This document shows positions 51,895-60,253 of a stretch of DNA of 64,000 nucleotides, piece by piece. The notes under the pieces were generated by a model that searched no databases, was not told the origin of the DNA, and saw only the letters and a program-made list of their open reading frames with translations. Origin of the DNA: Bin5 sp963662575 (lineage in GTDB: Bacteria; Chloroflexota; Anaerolineae; Caldilineales; Caldilineaceae); contig OY759723.1 of assembly GCA_963662575.1 (NCBI GenBank), forward strand, positions 5,456,001 to 5,520,000, in the 5' to 3' direction. Each line of letters begins with the position of its first letter. Positions within the stretch are counted from its first letter, which is position 1. The position numbers were made by a program, and so were the translations under genes.

Positions 51895-53235
51895 TTAGCG
51901 GTTGGACCAGAACTCGTCCAGGACTTCCTGGTCGGTGTCGGCCGCGATCTGCAATGCGGTAGCCGGGTCTTCGTCGGTCAGGACTACCATGTCAAAGGAG
52001 TCGATGATGGCCTGCCGCTGCTGGCTCTCATCGGCGAAGAAGGTAGCGTAGGAATATTCGAGCCCGGCGGCGAATGCGCCCAGCTTTTCATCGGCCAACA
52101 GTTCCGGATTGCTGCCGGCTTCGAGTTGGGCCGGCAGTTCGCCGACAATATCCACCCAAAGGGCGCCGGCGTCGGCGCTGGTGATGAACTGCAGGAACTT
52201 GACCGCGGCGTCGAAGCGCCCCTGATCTTCAGCGGCTTTCTTGGTCAGTCCGTGGGTCCAGTAGGAACCGAAGGTGCTCTTGATGCCATTGTGTTCGGGC
52301 AGCTCGGTGACGCCGAAGTTCATGTCGGGATTGTTATTGGCAATGGTGCCCAGGCGGAAGGAGCCATCCACATGGAAGCAGACATTACCGCCGACGAAGG
52401 CGTTGGTGCTGCCGTCAAACAGGTCGCGGTCGCCGGTGGCGAGCTCGGTGTGGAAGGCAAGCAGGTAGTTCCAGGCCTGGAGGCCGGCCTCGTCATTGTA
52501 GAGGACCTCGCTGGTTTCGTCATTGTAGGGCACGCCGCCGAACTGGCGCACGAGCACTTCGCGGAACCAGTGATGGTCCTGGGCGGAGGGGTCGGCGACG
52601 AAACCTTCTACGACGAAATTGCCATCGTCATCGCGTTGCGTGCAGGCTACGGCCTGATCGCGCAGCTCGTCCAGGGTTGAGGGCGGGCTGTTGGGATCGA
52701 GGCCGGCGGCCTCCATCAGGTCTTTATTGTAGAAGAGGGCGAGGGCGCGCACTGCCGTGGGCAGTGTGTACAGGGTGCCTTCCACAAAGCTGGCCTGGAC
52801 CATGGGGCTGAAGGTCTCTTCGACCATCGCCGGCGAGAAGGCGTCCTCGGGCAGGGGCACGAGGTAGCCGGCATCGATCCAGGCGGATTGCCAGCCATAG
52901 AAGAGGGTTGCGACATCGGGGCCGACGCCGGCGGGCACGCTGGCGGCGATCTTGTCGCGGAACTCAGCGTAGGGGATGTCGGCGTTGTGGACGACCTTGA
53001 TGTTCGGATTGGCCTCTTCGAACTGGGCGATCAGTTGGTTCATGGCTTCTACTCTGGCACCGAAATTGTACTGCCAGTACTCAATCTCGATGACTTCTTC
53101 AGCCATGGCCTCTTCTTCTGCCGCGGGTTCCGCCGCCGTTTCTGCGGCGGGCGCAGCCGGCGCGGGGCACGCGGCCAAAAGCATTGCGGCCACGAGGAGA
53201 GCGCCTACGAGCGTAAACAGTTTGGAGCGTTTCAT
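51895..53235 (-). CDS. Extracellular solute-binding lipoprotein, sugar ABC importer
   Basis: A 446-residue family 1 binding protein. Sec lipoprotein signal KRSKLFTLVGALLVAAMLLA with lipobox Cys23 (LAAC), then an Ala/Glu/Pro linker. Downstream EIEYWQYNFGARVEAMNQLI, FEEANPNIKVVHNADIPYAE and NVCFHVDGSFRLGTIANNNP are typical of sugar-binding members. The ATG 53233-53235 has AGGAGG 9 nt upstream; the in-frame extension to 53358 lacks support. Unlike the binding proteins at 936 and 23546 it uses Sec rather than Tat. With an amidohydrolase and a GlcNAc-kinase-like gene upstream, an amino-sugar substrate is plausible. Confidence 0.92.
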   Translation of the reverse strand: MKRSKLFTLVGALLVAAMLLAACPAPAAPAAETAAEPAAEEEAMAEEVIEIEYWQYNFGARVEAMNQLIAQFEEANPNIKVVHNADIPYAEFRDKIAASVPAGVGPDVATLFYGWQSAWIDAGYLVPLPEDAFSPAMVEETFSPMVQASFVEGTLYTLPTAVRALALFYNKDLMEAAGLDPNSPPSTLDELRDQAVACTQRDDDGNFVVEGFVADPSAQDHHWFREVLVRQFGGVPYNDETSEVLYNDEAGLQAWNYLLAFHTELATGDRDLFDGSTNAFVGGNVCFHVDGSFRLGTIANNNPDMNFGVTELPEHNGIKSTFGSYWTHGLTKKAAEDQGRFDAAVKFLQFITSADAGALWVDIVGELPAQLEAGSNPELLADEKLGAFAAGLEYSYATFFADESQQRQAIIDSFDMVVLTDEDPATALQIAADTDQEVLDEFWSNR

Positions 53236-53431
53236 GATTTCCTTCCTCCTGAAAGTAAAAGTAGTCCACCGTCTGGACTGCTGTTTGGTTGTCATCGATC
53301 GCAGGTAGGGTGCGCCTGACGAAAGAATCATGTTGTCCGCAATGTTACCGATTGACACCTAGAGAAGGCAACCGAGTGACGAGTGCGCCGGCTTTGGCTT
53401 TCGCGCGACTGCACATTTGCGGTTACTCGCT

Positions 53432-54388
53432 TTACAGATCTATTTTCAGCAGGCGGGCGGCGTTTCCGGCGAATATCTGCTGAATGTCCTGCGCCGGAAA
53501 ATTCAGATCGAGACAACTTCGCATCTGGTCTTGCAGATATTCCTGCACAAAACCGCGCGGAAACCAGCTGCTGTCGGTTCCGAAAATGATGCGGCTGGGG
53601 CCGATGGTCTCGTAATATTTGCGGAAAAGGTATTTTACAGTTACGTCGCCAGGAACCCAACGAATCCACTGGAGGCTGCCGCTGGTGTCTACACAGACAT
53701 TGGGGCAGGCCCAGCAAAGCTGCAGCGTTTCCCTTTCCCAGGCGCAGCCGAAGTGGGGAATGACGAAGGTGACGTCAGGAAAGGCTTTGGCGATGTTATG
53801 CAGTTTGAATGGGCTGATGTTCTCGTGCCAGGCGATGCCGCCGGCGCTACCCTGGATGCCGAAATGGATGAGCACCGGGATATCCAGCTCGGCGCACTTT
53901 TCCCAGACGGGCCAGATCGATTCATCCTCGATCGGCTGTTCGATCATGGGAGCGAGCAGTTTGTACCCGCGCAGGCCCAGCTTGGTTACGGCGTGTTCCA
54001 GCTGGTCGACTGCGTCCGGTTCAAAGGGGTTGTGGTGGGCGAATCCGATGAATTTGTCGGGGTACCAGCTGACAATTTCAGAGAGATGTTCATTGCCGCC
54101 GCCGGTAACGAAGCCGACGGCACGCACGCCATGTTGGTCGAGTTCTGCCGCCCAGCGGCGGGCCTGCTCTCTATCTCCGGGGTGGTCGTCGGGCGATTCC
54201 GCTTTGGGGAATCCCCACATTTTGCGCCAGTGCTCGCCGTAGGGCCGGCTCATCTCCTGCACTTTGCGCGCCCGTTTCTCCCCCACTTTCTCGATGTAAT
54301 TCTGGATGGAGTTTCCCATCTTGGGGAACCATGGTTTGGAAGTTGGGAAATGGAGGTGGAAGTCGATTATTTCAAAGCCCTGATACAT
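53432..54388 (-). CDS. Amidohydrolase family 2 protein
   Basis: A 318-residue TIM-barrel metal hydrolase or decarboxylase of the amidohydrolase-2 type. The first metal motif is IDFHLHFPTS (HxH), others are PVLIHFG, VIPHFGCAW and the C-terminal Asp in IIFGTDSSWFPRG. Substrates in this family range from lactones to aromatic acids, so only a general hydrolytic/decarboxylase role can be given. The ATG has GAGGAATATCC upstream. It precedes the sugar-binding protein gene on the same strand by about 200 bp. Confidence 0.87.
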   Translation of the reverse strand: MYQGFEIIDFHLHFPTSKPWFPKMGNSIQNYIEKVGEKRARKVQEMSRPYGEHWRKMWGFPKAESPDDHPGDREQARRWAAELDQHGVRAVGFVTGGGNEHLSEIVSWYPDKFIGFAHHNPFEPDAVDQLEHAVTKLGLRGYKLLAPMIEQPIEDESIWPVWEKCAELDIPVLIHFGIQGSAGGIAWHENISPFKLHNIAKAFPDVTFVIPHFGCAWERETLQLCWACPNVCVDTSGSLQWIRWVPGDVTVKYLFRKYYETIGPSRIIFGTDSSWFPRGFVQEYLQDQMRSCLDLNFPAQDIQQIFAGNAARLLKIDL

Positions 54389-54469
54389 GGATATTCCTCA
54401 GATTACTAAGCACAGATGACAGAGCGAGATCGCTTTCAACAGGAAGACGAGGTTCGGGAGGGCACCAGG

Positions 54470-55438
54470 CTATCGATGCGCCTGAAACGCGTCCTGCGGC
54501 ACGAGATCCGGTTTGCGGGCCAGCAGTGCTGCCCCTTGAGCCGGCCCTGCGCGGGCAGGGACGATTTGACTACCAGGCAGATGCGCGTCGAGCGCGGCGC
54601 AAAAGGCCTGGCGCAGGCAGGAAGAGCTTGCGAGTACGGAGCCGGCGGTGGCGACCTGGGGGTCGGTCAGCAGTCCAACTTTGCGCAAGGCGGAAGCGGC
54701 TGAACTGGCAAGAGCTGAGCCGGCTTCCTTCAGGATAGTGCGGGCGACGGCGTCACCGGCAGCGGCCGCCTGCACGACAGAGGGAGCGAAAGATCGTAAC
54801 TGAAGATGGGCGTGGGAAATACTGGCGTCGAGTGCGGCGACCCAGCTGATCCACTCCAGTGAGGAGGAACCAGCCATGTTGCGGAAATGCTCTGTGAGGC
54901 GGGTGGCGGGGCCGCGACCGTCGAGTGCGGCCAGCGCGGCGCGGAGGCCGCCGCGACCTATGTCATAGCCGCTGCCCGCGTCGCCCAACCAGTGGCCAAG
55001 GCCATCAGCCCGGGCAGAGCGGCCGCTGGCGCCAACCGCGAAGGCGACAGCTCCGCTACCGGCAGCGATGAGCGCGCCGGGACCGCCATGAAAGGCGCCA
55101 GCCCAAGCCACGACCGCGTCGTTCACTGACCGCCACGGGCAGACCAGCCCGCAGCTCTCCATTGCCAATGTCAGGATACGGTGCACGTTTTTCTGATCGG
55201 ATGGTCCATCGAAACCGGCCATGCCGGCGCAGGTGGCCTTCACGTCGGCTGGGACAACGTCAGATTCAGCCAGCGCTTGCGAGATCGCCGAGGTCAGGTT
55301 GGCGGTGGCCGGTTCCACACCGGCGATATGATAGTTGGAGGGGCCGCTCTGTCCTTCGCCTACAAGGCGGCCAGTTGCGTCGGAAAAAACGATATGGGTT
55401 TTGGTTGCACCGCCGTCGATTCCAAGATAGTAGGACAC
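54470..55438 (-). CDS. BadF/BadG-type ATPase, GlcNAc kinase-like
   Basis: A 322-residue ASKHA-fold protein. Phosphate-1 loop LGIDGGATKTHIVFSDATGR, the SGPSNYHIAG segment, VNDAVVAWAGAFHGGPGALI and AAGSGAVAFA phosphate-2 region, and DGLGHWLGDAGSGYDIGRGG match N-acetylglucosamine kinase-like members rather than the Fe-S-containing benzoyl-CoA reductase activators (no conserved Cys pair). It likely phosphorylates an imported amino sugar. The start is GTG 55436-55438. First gene of the minus-strand run leading into the amidohydrolase and importer. Confidence 0.85.
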   Translation of the reverse strand: MSYYLGIDGGATKTHIVFSDATGRLVGEGQSGPSNYHIAGVEPATANLTSAISQALAESDVVPADVKATCAGMAGFDGPSDQKNVHRILTLAMESCGLVCPWRSVNDAVVAWAGAFHGGPGALIAAGSGAVAFAVGASGRSARADGLGHWLGDAGSGYDIGRGGLRAALAALDGRGPATRLTEHFRNMAGSSSLEWISWVAALDASISHAHLQLRSFAPSVVQAAAAGDAVARTILKEAGSALASSAASALRKVGLLTDPQVATAGSVLASSSCLRQAFCAALDAHLPGSQIVPARAGPAQGAALLARKPDLVPQDAFQAHR

Positions 55439-55551
55439 AGGGAGATTGTAGCCCTAAAGGGTCAAATGTCAAACACTGGGGAGGTGTGTCTGAAGCAGGA
55501 TTTGCAGGATTCTTGGGTGGTTGGCGGCTGGTCTAGTAGGGATAGTGGGAT

Positions 55552-55647
55552 TCGCGAAGGAGCGCGAAGAAAACATTTTCGCGCCTAAGTACACGAAGGG
55601 CCGCGGAGAACACTTTTTATTGATCGACGAGAGACACTAAGGGCCGC
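55552..55647. repeat. Degenerate CACGAAGGGCCGCGGAGAACAC repeat
   Basis: About three imperfect units containing CGCGAAGGAGCGCGAAGAAAAC, CACGAAGGGCCGCGGAGAACAC and CGACGAGAGACACTAAGGGC. Same family as 17193-17280. Confidence 0.65.
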
Positions 55648-55728
55648 TTGAACTGTAGGTGTTTGGGGCTGGTGGATTGGAAATGGCGGATGGGGAACAG
55701 TGGTCGGAGACTGGTGCGGCGGTGGCGA

Positions 55729-55801
55729 GGCGTGTTTTTGGAGGGGGGCGTTGCGGGGGCGCAGCCCCTGCACAAGGGAGGGCCGAAGGCCCGACCGCCC
55801 A
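55729..55801. repeat. 73-bp dispersed double-hairpin element, copy 2
   Basis: Matches 20443-20515 at 72 of 73 positions in the same orientation, in an intergenic region of unrelated flanks. Confidence 0.85.
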
Positions 55802-55986
55802 AAAGACAGTGGTTAGTGGTTGGTAGCTATAGAGCATTTGGAAAAGGGGGGTGAAGTTTGCTTGGCTGCGAAAAGGGTGGGACAATTGGTTTGGGTTTAG
55901 TGCACCTGCTGGTTGGAATGGCTAGGAGGGGCGGCGCGAGTACTGGCGCCGGCCGCTTTGGCTCAATCCGAGAAAGACGGGTCGGA

Positions 55987-56583
55987 ATGCTTATGCGACA
56001 GGCTAGAATTGAACGGACGACGAAAGAGACGCAGATCGTGCTGGAGCTGGCCTTGGATGGAAGCGGCGCGGCTGAGGTGGAAACCGGTATCGGATTCCTG
56101 GACCATATGCTGACGCTGTTTGCCGGGCACGGCCTGTTTGACCTTACGGTGCAGGCGACGGGCGATCTGCATATAGACGAACACCACACTGCCGAAGATG
56201 TGTGTATCTGCCTGGGGCGGGCCATCGACCAGGCGATGGGCGACCGCCGCGGCATCGTGCGCACGTGGCACGCTTATGTGCCGATGGACGAGACGTTAGC
56301 CCGGGTGGTGGTGGATCTGAGCGGCCGGCCTTTTTGCGTTTTCGATGCAGAGTTTGCGACGCCCAGGTTGGGGCAACTCAGCACCGATCTTCTGTATCAT
56401 TTGTTTGAAAGCATCGCTATCCACGGGCGGATGAATCTGCACGCGGCGGTTCTTTACGGACGCAACGATCACCACAAGGCTGAAGGGTTGTTCAAGGCGC
56501 TGGCGCGGGCCCTGGATGGGGCGACGCGGCTCGATGACCGGCGAACTGGTGTCCCGAGCACAAAAGGGACGCTTACAGATTGA
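55987..56583 (+). CDS. hisB: Imidazoleglycerol-phosphate dehydratase
   Basis: A 198-residue HisB, the histidine-pathway dehydratase that binds Mn. Signatures: GIGFLDHMLTLFAGHGLFDL, the metal motif DEHHTAEDVCICLGRAIDQA and the second DHHKAEGLFKALARAL. Single-domain (no phosphatase fusion). The start is ATG 55987 or 55993; AGAAAGACGG lies 7 nt before the first. No other his genes are next to it. Confidence 0.95.
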   Translation: MLMRQARIERTTKETQIVLELALDGSGAAEVETGIGFLDHMLTLFAGHGLFDLTVQATGDLHIDEHHTAEDVCICLGRAIDQAMGDRRGIVRTWHAYVPMDETLARVVVDLSGRPFCVFDAEFATPRLGQLSTDLLYHLFESIAIHGRMNLHAAVLYGRNDHHKAEGLFKALARALDGATRLDDRRTGVPSTKGTLTD

Positions 56584-56682
56584 ACACGGACGCCAAATAC
56601 GCTCGAACAACGGCCGGGAGGTGCCTCATCGCATCGACCTGGCCTATCTTTTTGTGCACGCTCCTAATTCAAGGCTGAGACG

Positions 56683-57675
56683 ATGACCGTTGACAAGATG
56701 ACCGAACTCGTGATCCCTACACTCGAAGAGATTCGCGCGACGCACGCGCGCATTGATCCCTATATTCACCGCACTCCTGTGTGGCGCTGGCAGAGCAAAG
56801 AGATGGAGGAGGCGCTTGGCGCGGACACGGAGGTCTGGCTGAAGCTGGAGCTGTTTCAAAGGACGGGTACGTTCAAGCCGCGCGGCGCGGTGAATGACAT
56901 ACTGCAACTTGACGAGGCGGCGCGGGAGCGGGGCGTGACCGCGGTGAGCGCGGGCAATCATGCGATTGCGGTGGCTTACGCGGCACAGTTATTTGGTATC
57001 AGCGCCAAGGTTGTGATGCCTGTGTCCGCGCCGCAGTTCCGGGTGGAGAAGTCGCGCAGCTATGGGGCTGAGGTCGTGCTGGTGGCCGACGTCTATGCGG
57101 CGTTCGACGAGGTAGAACGCATCCAAAAGGAAGAGGGGCGGGCCTTTGTGCATCCCTTTGATAGCCGCTCGATTGTCACCGGGCAGGCAACCGTGGGACT
57201 GGAAGTGTGCGAGGATGCGCCGCCACTGGATATGCTTATCGTACCGGTGGGGGGAGGCGGCCTGGCGGCGGGTATCGGCGCGGCGGTCAAGCAGTTGCAG
57301 CCCGATTGCGCCATTTTCGGCGTGGAGCCGGAGGGCGCGGACACGATGCACCGCAGCTTCGCCAGCGGGACATTGCAGTCGATAGAACGGGTGGATACGA
57401 TCGCCACCAGCTTGGGCGCGCCGGCGACACAGTCTTACAGTTTTGGGCTATGCAGGCATTTTCTGGAGGATGTGGTGCTTGTCTCCGATGATGAGATGTT
57501 AGATGGGATGCGGCTTCTTTTTCATGAGATGAAACTGGCGGTCGAACCGGCGTGCGCGGCCTCGACCGCGGCCTTATTCGGGCCGCTGCGAGAGCGGGTG
57601 GCAGGAAAACGGGTGGGGTTGATCCTGTGCGGCTCGAACATCGGCGTGGAGACGTTTGTTGAGTTGCTAGGTTAG
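56683..57675 (+). CDS. Threonine/serine dehydratase-like PLP enzyme
   Basis: A 330-residue fold-type II PLP enzyme. The Schiff-base Lys is in TGTFKPRGAVNDI (about residue 65), the phosphate loop is PVGGGGLAAGIGAA and the pyridine-contact region LILCGSNIGVE. It resembles catabolic threonine dehydratases or serine racemases without the ACT domain. Product would be a 2-oxoacid and ammonia. It precedes a DHOD-like gene with 10 bp separation and is probably co-transcribed with it. Confidence 0.88.
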   Translation: MTVDKMTELVIPTLEEIRATHARIDPYIHRTPVWRWQSKEMEEALGADTEVWLKLELFQRTGTFKPRGAVNDILQLDEAARERGVTAVSAGNHAIAVAYAAQLFGISAKVVMPVSAPQFRVEKSRSYGAEVVLVADVYAAFDEVERIQKEEGRAFVHPFDSRSIVTGQATVGLEVCEDAPPLDMLIVPVGGGGLAAGIGAAVKQLQPDCAIFGVEPEGADTMHRSFASGTLQSIERVDTIATSLGAPATQSYSFGLCRHFLEDVVLVSDDEMLDGMRLLFHEMKLAVEPACAASTAALFGPLRERVAGKRVGLILCGSNIGVETFVELLG

Positions 57676-57685
57676 GGCGGTGACG

Positions 57686-58510
57686 ATGGCTGAGAACGTT
57701 GTCGAACTGGCGCCGGGCCATAAAATCGGTCTGCCGCTGGCGGGTCCGGTGATGCTGGCGGCCGGCAGTATCGGCTACGGCGAGGCTCGGCACCGGGAGT
57801 TGGAGACGAGCCGGTTCGGCGGCGTGGTGGTAGGTCCATTCACACGGCGCAGCCGCGGCGGCAGCCAACCGCCGCGGCTGGCTGAGACGGTAGGCGGATT
57901 TGTGCGCCGCGTCGGGTTGCAGAACCGGGGCGTGTCCGCGGCGGTGAGGCGGTACGGACAGCTGTGGCCGCGGATGGGTTGTCCGGTCATTGCCCTGGTG
58001 GCGGACAGCGAAAGCGGTGAGGCCGCGGAAACGGTAGAGCGGCTCTCCGCCGTCGAAGGCATCGAAGGATTCGAGCTCTTGTGCCAGCCAGAGGCCAGCG
58101 AAAGGGAGATCGGCCGGCTGCTGGAGGTCTTGTTGTTTGAGACGGACCTGCCGCTGTTGGTGAAGTTGCCGCTCACACGGGCGGCGGCACTGGCGCCGGT
58201 TGCGGTTGCGGCGGGCGCGGCCGGCTTGGTGGTGGGCAGCCCGCCTATGGGGGCTGCGATGCGCGCTGACAGACAGGCGGTCAGCGGGGAATTGTTTGGA
58301 CCGGGAGTCTTTCCGATGATGCTGGCGGCGCTGCTGGAGGTAAAGGCTCTGGAGCTTCCCGGCTCGCTGCTAGCTTGCGGCGGCGTTCACACGCGCCAAC
58401 AGGCGCGCGACTGTCTGCAGGCCGGCGCGGATGCGCTGCAGCTGGATAGCCTGGTGTGGGTGGAGCCGGCGGCGGCGATGAATCTAGCAGGTGAGTTGGG
58501 CAGCGGCTGA
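57686..58510 (+). CDS. Dihydroorotate dehydrogenase-like TIM-barrel protein
   Basis: A 274-residue protein whose N-terminal half parallels class 1 dihydroorotate dehydrogenase: GPVMLAAGSIGYGEARHREL, FGGVVVGPFTRRSRGG, RLAETVGGFVRRVGLQNRGV. The later NxSCPN block, with the catalytic Cys, is not seen; the equivalent region reads GFELLCQPEASE. The C-terminal phosphate-binding segment LLACGGVHTRQQARDCLQAG is kept. It may bind FMN but catalyse something else or be degenerate. ATG 57686 is 8 nt after AGGG; a GTG at 57680 is possible. Its stop overlaps the next start. Confidence 0.72.
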   Translation: MAENVVELAPGHKIGLPLAGPVMLAAGSIGYGEARHRELETSRFGGVVVGPFTRRSRGGSQPPRLAETVGGFVRRVGLQNRGVSAAVRRYGQLWPRMGCPVIALVADSESGEAAETVERLSAVEGIEGFELLCQPEASEREIGRLLEVLLFETDLPLLVKLPLTRAAALAPVAVAAGAAGLVVGSPPMGAAMRADRQAVSGELFGPGVFPMMLAALLEVKALELPGSLLACGGVHTRQQARDCLQAGADALQLDSLVWVEPAAAMNLAGELGSG

Positions 58511-59001
58511 TGAGCCGGCAGATCGTTCACCCCGCGTTCATTCCTTTCTTTTTTCTCTTTCGCTTAATCTATATTCCGGCCAGCGTCCTGAGCCATACGG
58601 GACACGGGTCGCCATGGCTGAACGCGGCGCTCGGCTGCGTTGTCGCGCTGGGCGCCGAGTGGCTGGCGCGGCGTGTAGGGGTCGACATTGCGCGGCGCGA
58701 GCGTCAGCGCGCGGTTGTGGCGGTGATCCTGGCGCTGTTTACGCTCGGCTTCTTCCCGGAGGAGGCACCCATCGGGATGATCCTGTGGGCGGGCAGCGGC
58801 GCGGCGTGGGGGACGGCGACGCGCGGGTTTGGATTGCAGGCGACGCCGAATTCAGTGTTTGTCGGGGCTGCCGCGGTGGGTGCGATTCTGGGGGCGGCGG
58901 GGTTGTTCGGGCCGGGCAGTTGGTTGGCGGCAGTGGTGCTGGGGGTTGGGTTGTGGGTGGGGGAGAGAGGCTCGATGCGAGACCATAGCGAAAAAATGTG
59001 A
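58510..59001 (+). CDS. Hypothetical four-helix membrane protein
   Basis: A 163-residue hydrophobic protein with about four membrane segments (FIPFFFLFRLIYIPASVL; LNAALGCVVALGAEWLA; AVVAVILALFTLGFF; SVFVGAAAVGAILGAAGLFG) and no recognised domain. Its ATG overlaps the DHOD-like stop (TGATG), showing coupling with the upstream pair. Function unknown; possibly a membrane partner of the DHOD-like protein. Confidence 0.65.
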   Translation: MSRQIVHPAFIPFFFLFRLIYIPASVLSHTGHGSPWLNAALGCVVALGAEWLARRVGVDIARRERQRAVVAVILALFTLGFFPEEAPIGMILWAGSGAAWGTATRGFGLQATPNSVFVGAAAVGAILGAAGLFGPGSWLAAVVLGVGLWVGERGSMRDHSEKM

Positions 59002-59134
59002 GTAGTGAGAGAAGTGGCAGGAAGGGCTTGAAGGGGAAAGAAAAGGAGGAGAGTAGAGAAGTACTGGAAGCGCTTTCTTGCCCCCCTCGAGAACGCTTTT
59101 TTTAGGCCAAAATGTGCTAGAGTGTGAAAAGTAC

Positions 59135-59157
59135 AATATGCTGATTTTCAGCATATT
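59135..59157. promoter_or_regulatory. Perfect palindromic operator before the antitoxin
   Basis: AATATGCTGA (59135-59144) and TCAGCATATT (59148-59157) form a perfect 10-bp inverted repeat around TTT, 28 bp upstream of the antitoxin ATG. Phd/YefM antitoxins repress their own promoters through such palindromes. Confidence 0.7.
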
Positions 59158-59185
59158 ACAATTTTCAGAGAGGAGGTGTACGAAA

Positions 59186-59515
59186 ATGAGCGTAGAGGTG
59201 CAGATAGCCATCGGGCATGTACGACGGGACATATCTGGTCTGGTCAATCGCGTCGCCTACGGGGGAGAGAGAGTTATCCTTACTTCCAGGGGTAGGCCCA
59301 AGGCCGCTTTCGTCAGTCTGGACGATTTAGAGCAGCTGCGAAACATGGCGAAAAGTCAGAGACGGGCCGCCTGGCAGGAATGGAAAAAGGAAAGTGAACG
59401 CCTCAATCAGATCATTTTGGCAGAAACTCAGGGCGTCCCTCCAGACATTGACCTGTCACTGGGAGCGGCGCGAGCGGATCTGGAGGGGCGAAGTGCCATC
59501 ATAGGTGATAGTTGA
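59186..59515 (+). CDS. Phd/YefM family antitoxin
   Basis: A 109-residue antitoxin: N-terminal DNA-binding VQIAIGHVRRDISGLVNRVA, then GERVILTSRGRPKAAFVSLD, the classical Phd fold, and a basic/acidic C-terminal toxin-binding tail (KSQRRAAWQEWKKESERLNQ). The ATG 59186 has an excellent GAGGAGGTG site. The upstream extension to 59078 covers the operator and is rejected. It overlaps the PIN toxin start by 11 bp. Confidence 0.88.
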   Translation: MSVEVQIAIGHVRRDISGLVNRVAYGGERVILTSRGRPKAAFVSLDDLEQLRNMAKSQRRAAWQEWKKESERLNQIILAETQGVPPDIDLSLGAARADLEGRSAIIGDS

Positions 59516-59923
59516 CGCGAGCTACAATATGGGAATGCTTTTGCCAAAAGCATACAGCCAAGGCTCTTAGAACAGATGGAAAATTGGCATGAAAATGATG
59601 TGCCACTCTATGCCCCCACCTTGTGGCGTTACGAAGTTACGTCAACTTTGGCCAAATTGGCCCACATTCGAGAGATTACAGAGGAGACTTCCGCTAAGGT
59701 GCTTGACATGGCCTTCGTCTCAGACTTTTCCATAATCGCGCCAGACGAATCTCTTTGCAGACATGCGCTTCGTTGGACTTTTCGGTTGAAACGGGCAAGT
59801 GCCTATGATTGCTTCTACGTTGCCTTGGCTGAGCTTCTTCAAGGAGAACTGTGGACGGCGGATCGAAAGCTGTTTCGTGCCGTTGGGCAGGATTGGATTC
59901 GCTTTGTGGGTACTCCGGCCTGA
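59505..59923 (+). pseudogene. PIN-domain (VapC-like) toxin, frameshifted
   Basis: GTG 59505 starts VIVDASYNMGMLLPKAYSQG, with the first PIN acidic Asp, then hits TAG at about 59568. In the -1 frame the sequence resumes as RLLEQMENWHENDVPLYAPT, then YEVTSTLAKLA, AYDCFYVALAE and LWTADRKLF, which carry the remaining PIN acidic residues. One missing base near 59555-59560 explains the break. Either the toxin is inactivated while the antitoxin remains, or this is an assembly error. PIN toxins are RNases, often cleaving tRNA or rRNA. Confidence 0.8.
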
Positions 59924-60253
59924 TGACCGAGGCGGGTATGATCGGTAGGAACCCTCCAAAAGGAAAAATCGACACGATCACAAAGTGGCAATGGATGTCC
60001 GGAAACTGGTCCATCAAAGGTGATGGATAGGGGCAGGATACGCCTCAGACGTTTCAGGATGAGGCTTCTTAGGGCCGGCATTTCCAGGAGTAGCCTGAGT
60101 AATTGGCTCGAGCTGGCGCCTTTCCTGCAGCGACCGGCGTTATTCATGTCCGCAGTATGCCACTGCGTCGCGGCCTTTTCAGAGCCCGGCGCCAGCGCCG
60201 TTTCTCTCTCTTCCAACTCCTCGTTACTTTTCTCTCGCCCTTCTCTGCATAGT
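59924..60253. other. Gene-free interval
   Basis: I see no gene, repeat or clear terminator here. It separates the broken toxin from the convergent surface-protein gene. Confidence 0.45.

Larger units (their letters stand above)
55439..55986. other. Repeat-rich interval between kinase and hisB
   Basis: No gene. It holds the CACGAAGG-type repeat (55552-55647), the second 73-bp element (55729-55801) and low-complexity GTGGTTAGTGGTTGG text. The hisB frame is open back to 55858, but the added sequence has no family similarity. Confidence 0.5.

Noticed and set aside
59505..59575. Programmed -1 frameshift in the PIN toxin gene
   Set aside because: No slippery heptamer in the right frame and no downstream stimulatory structure; a plain one-base deletion or assembly error is simpler.
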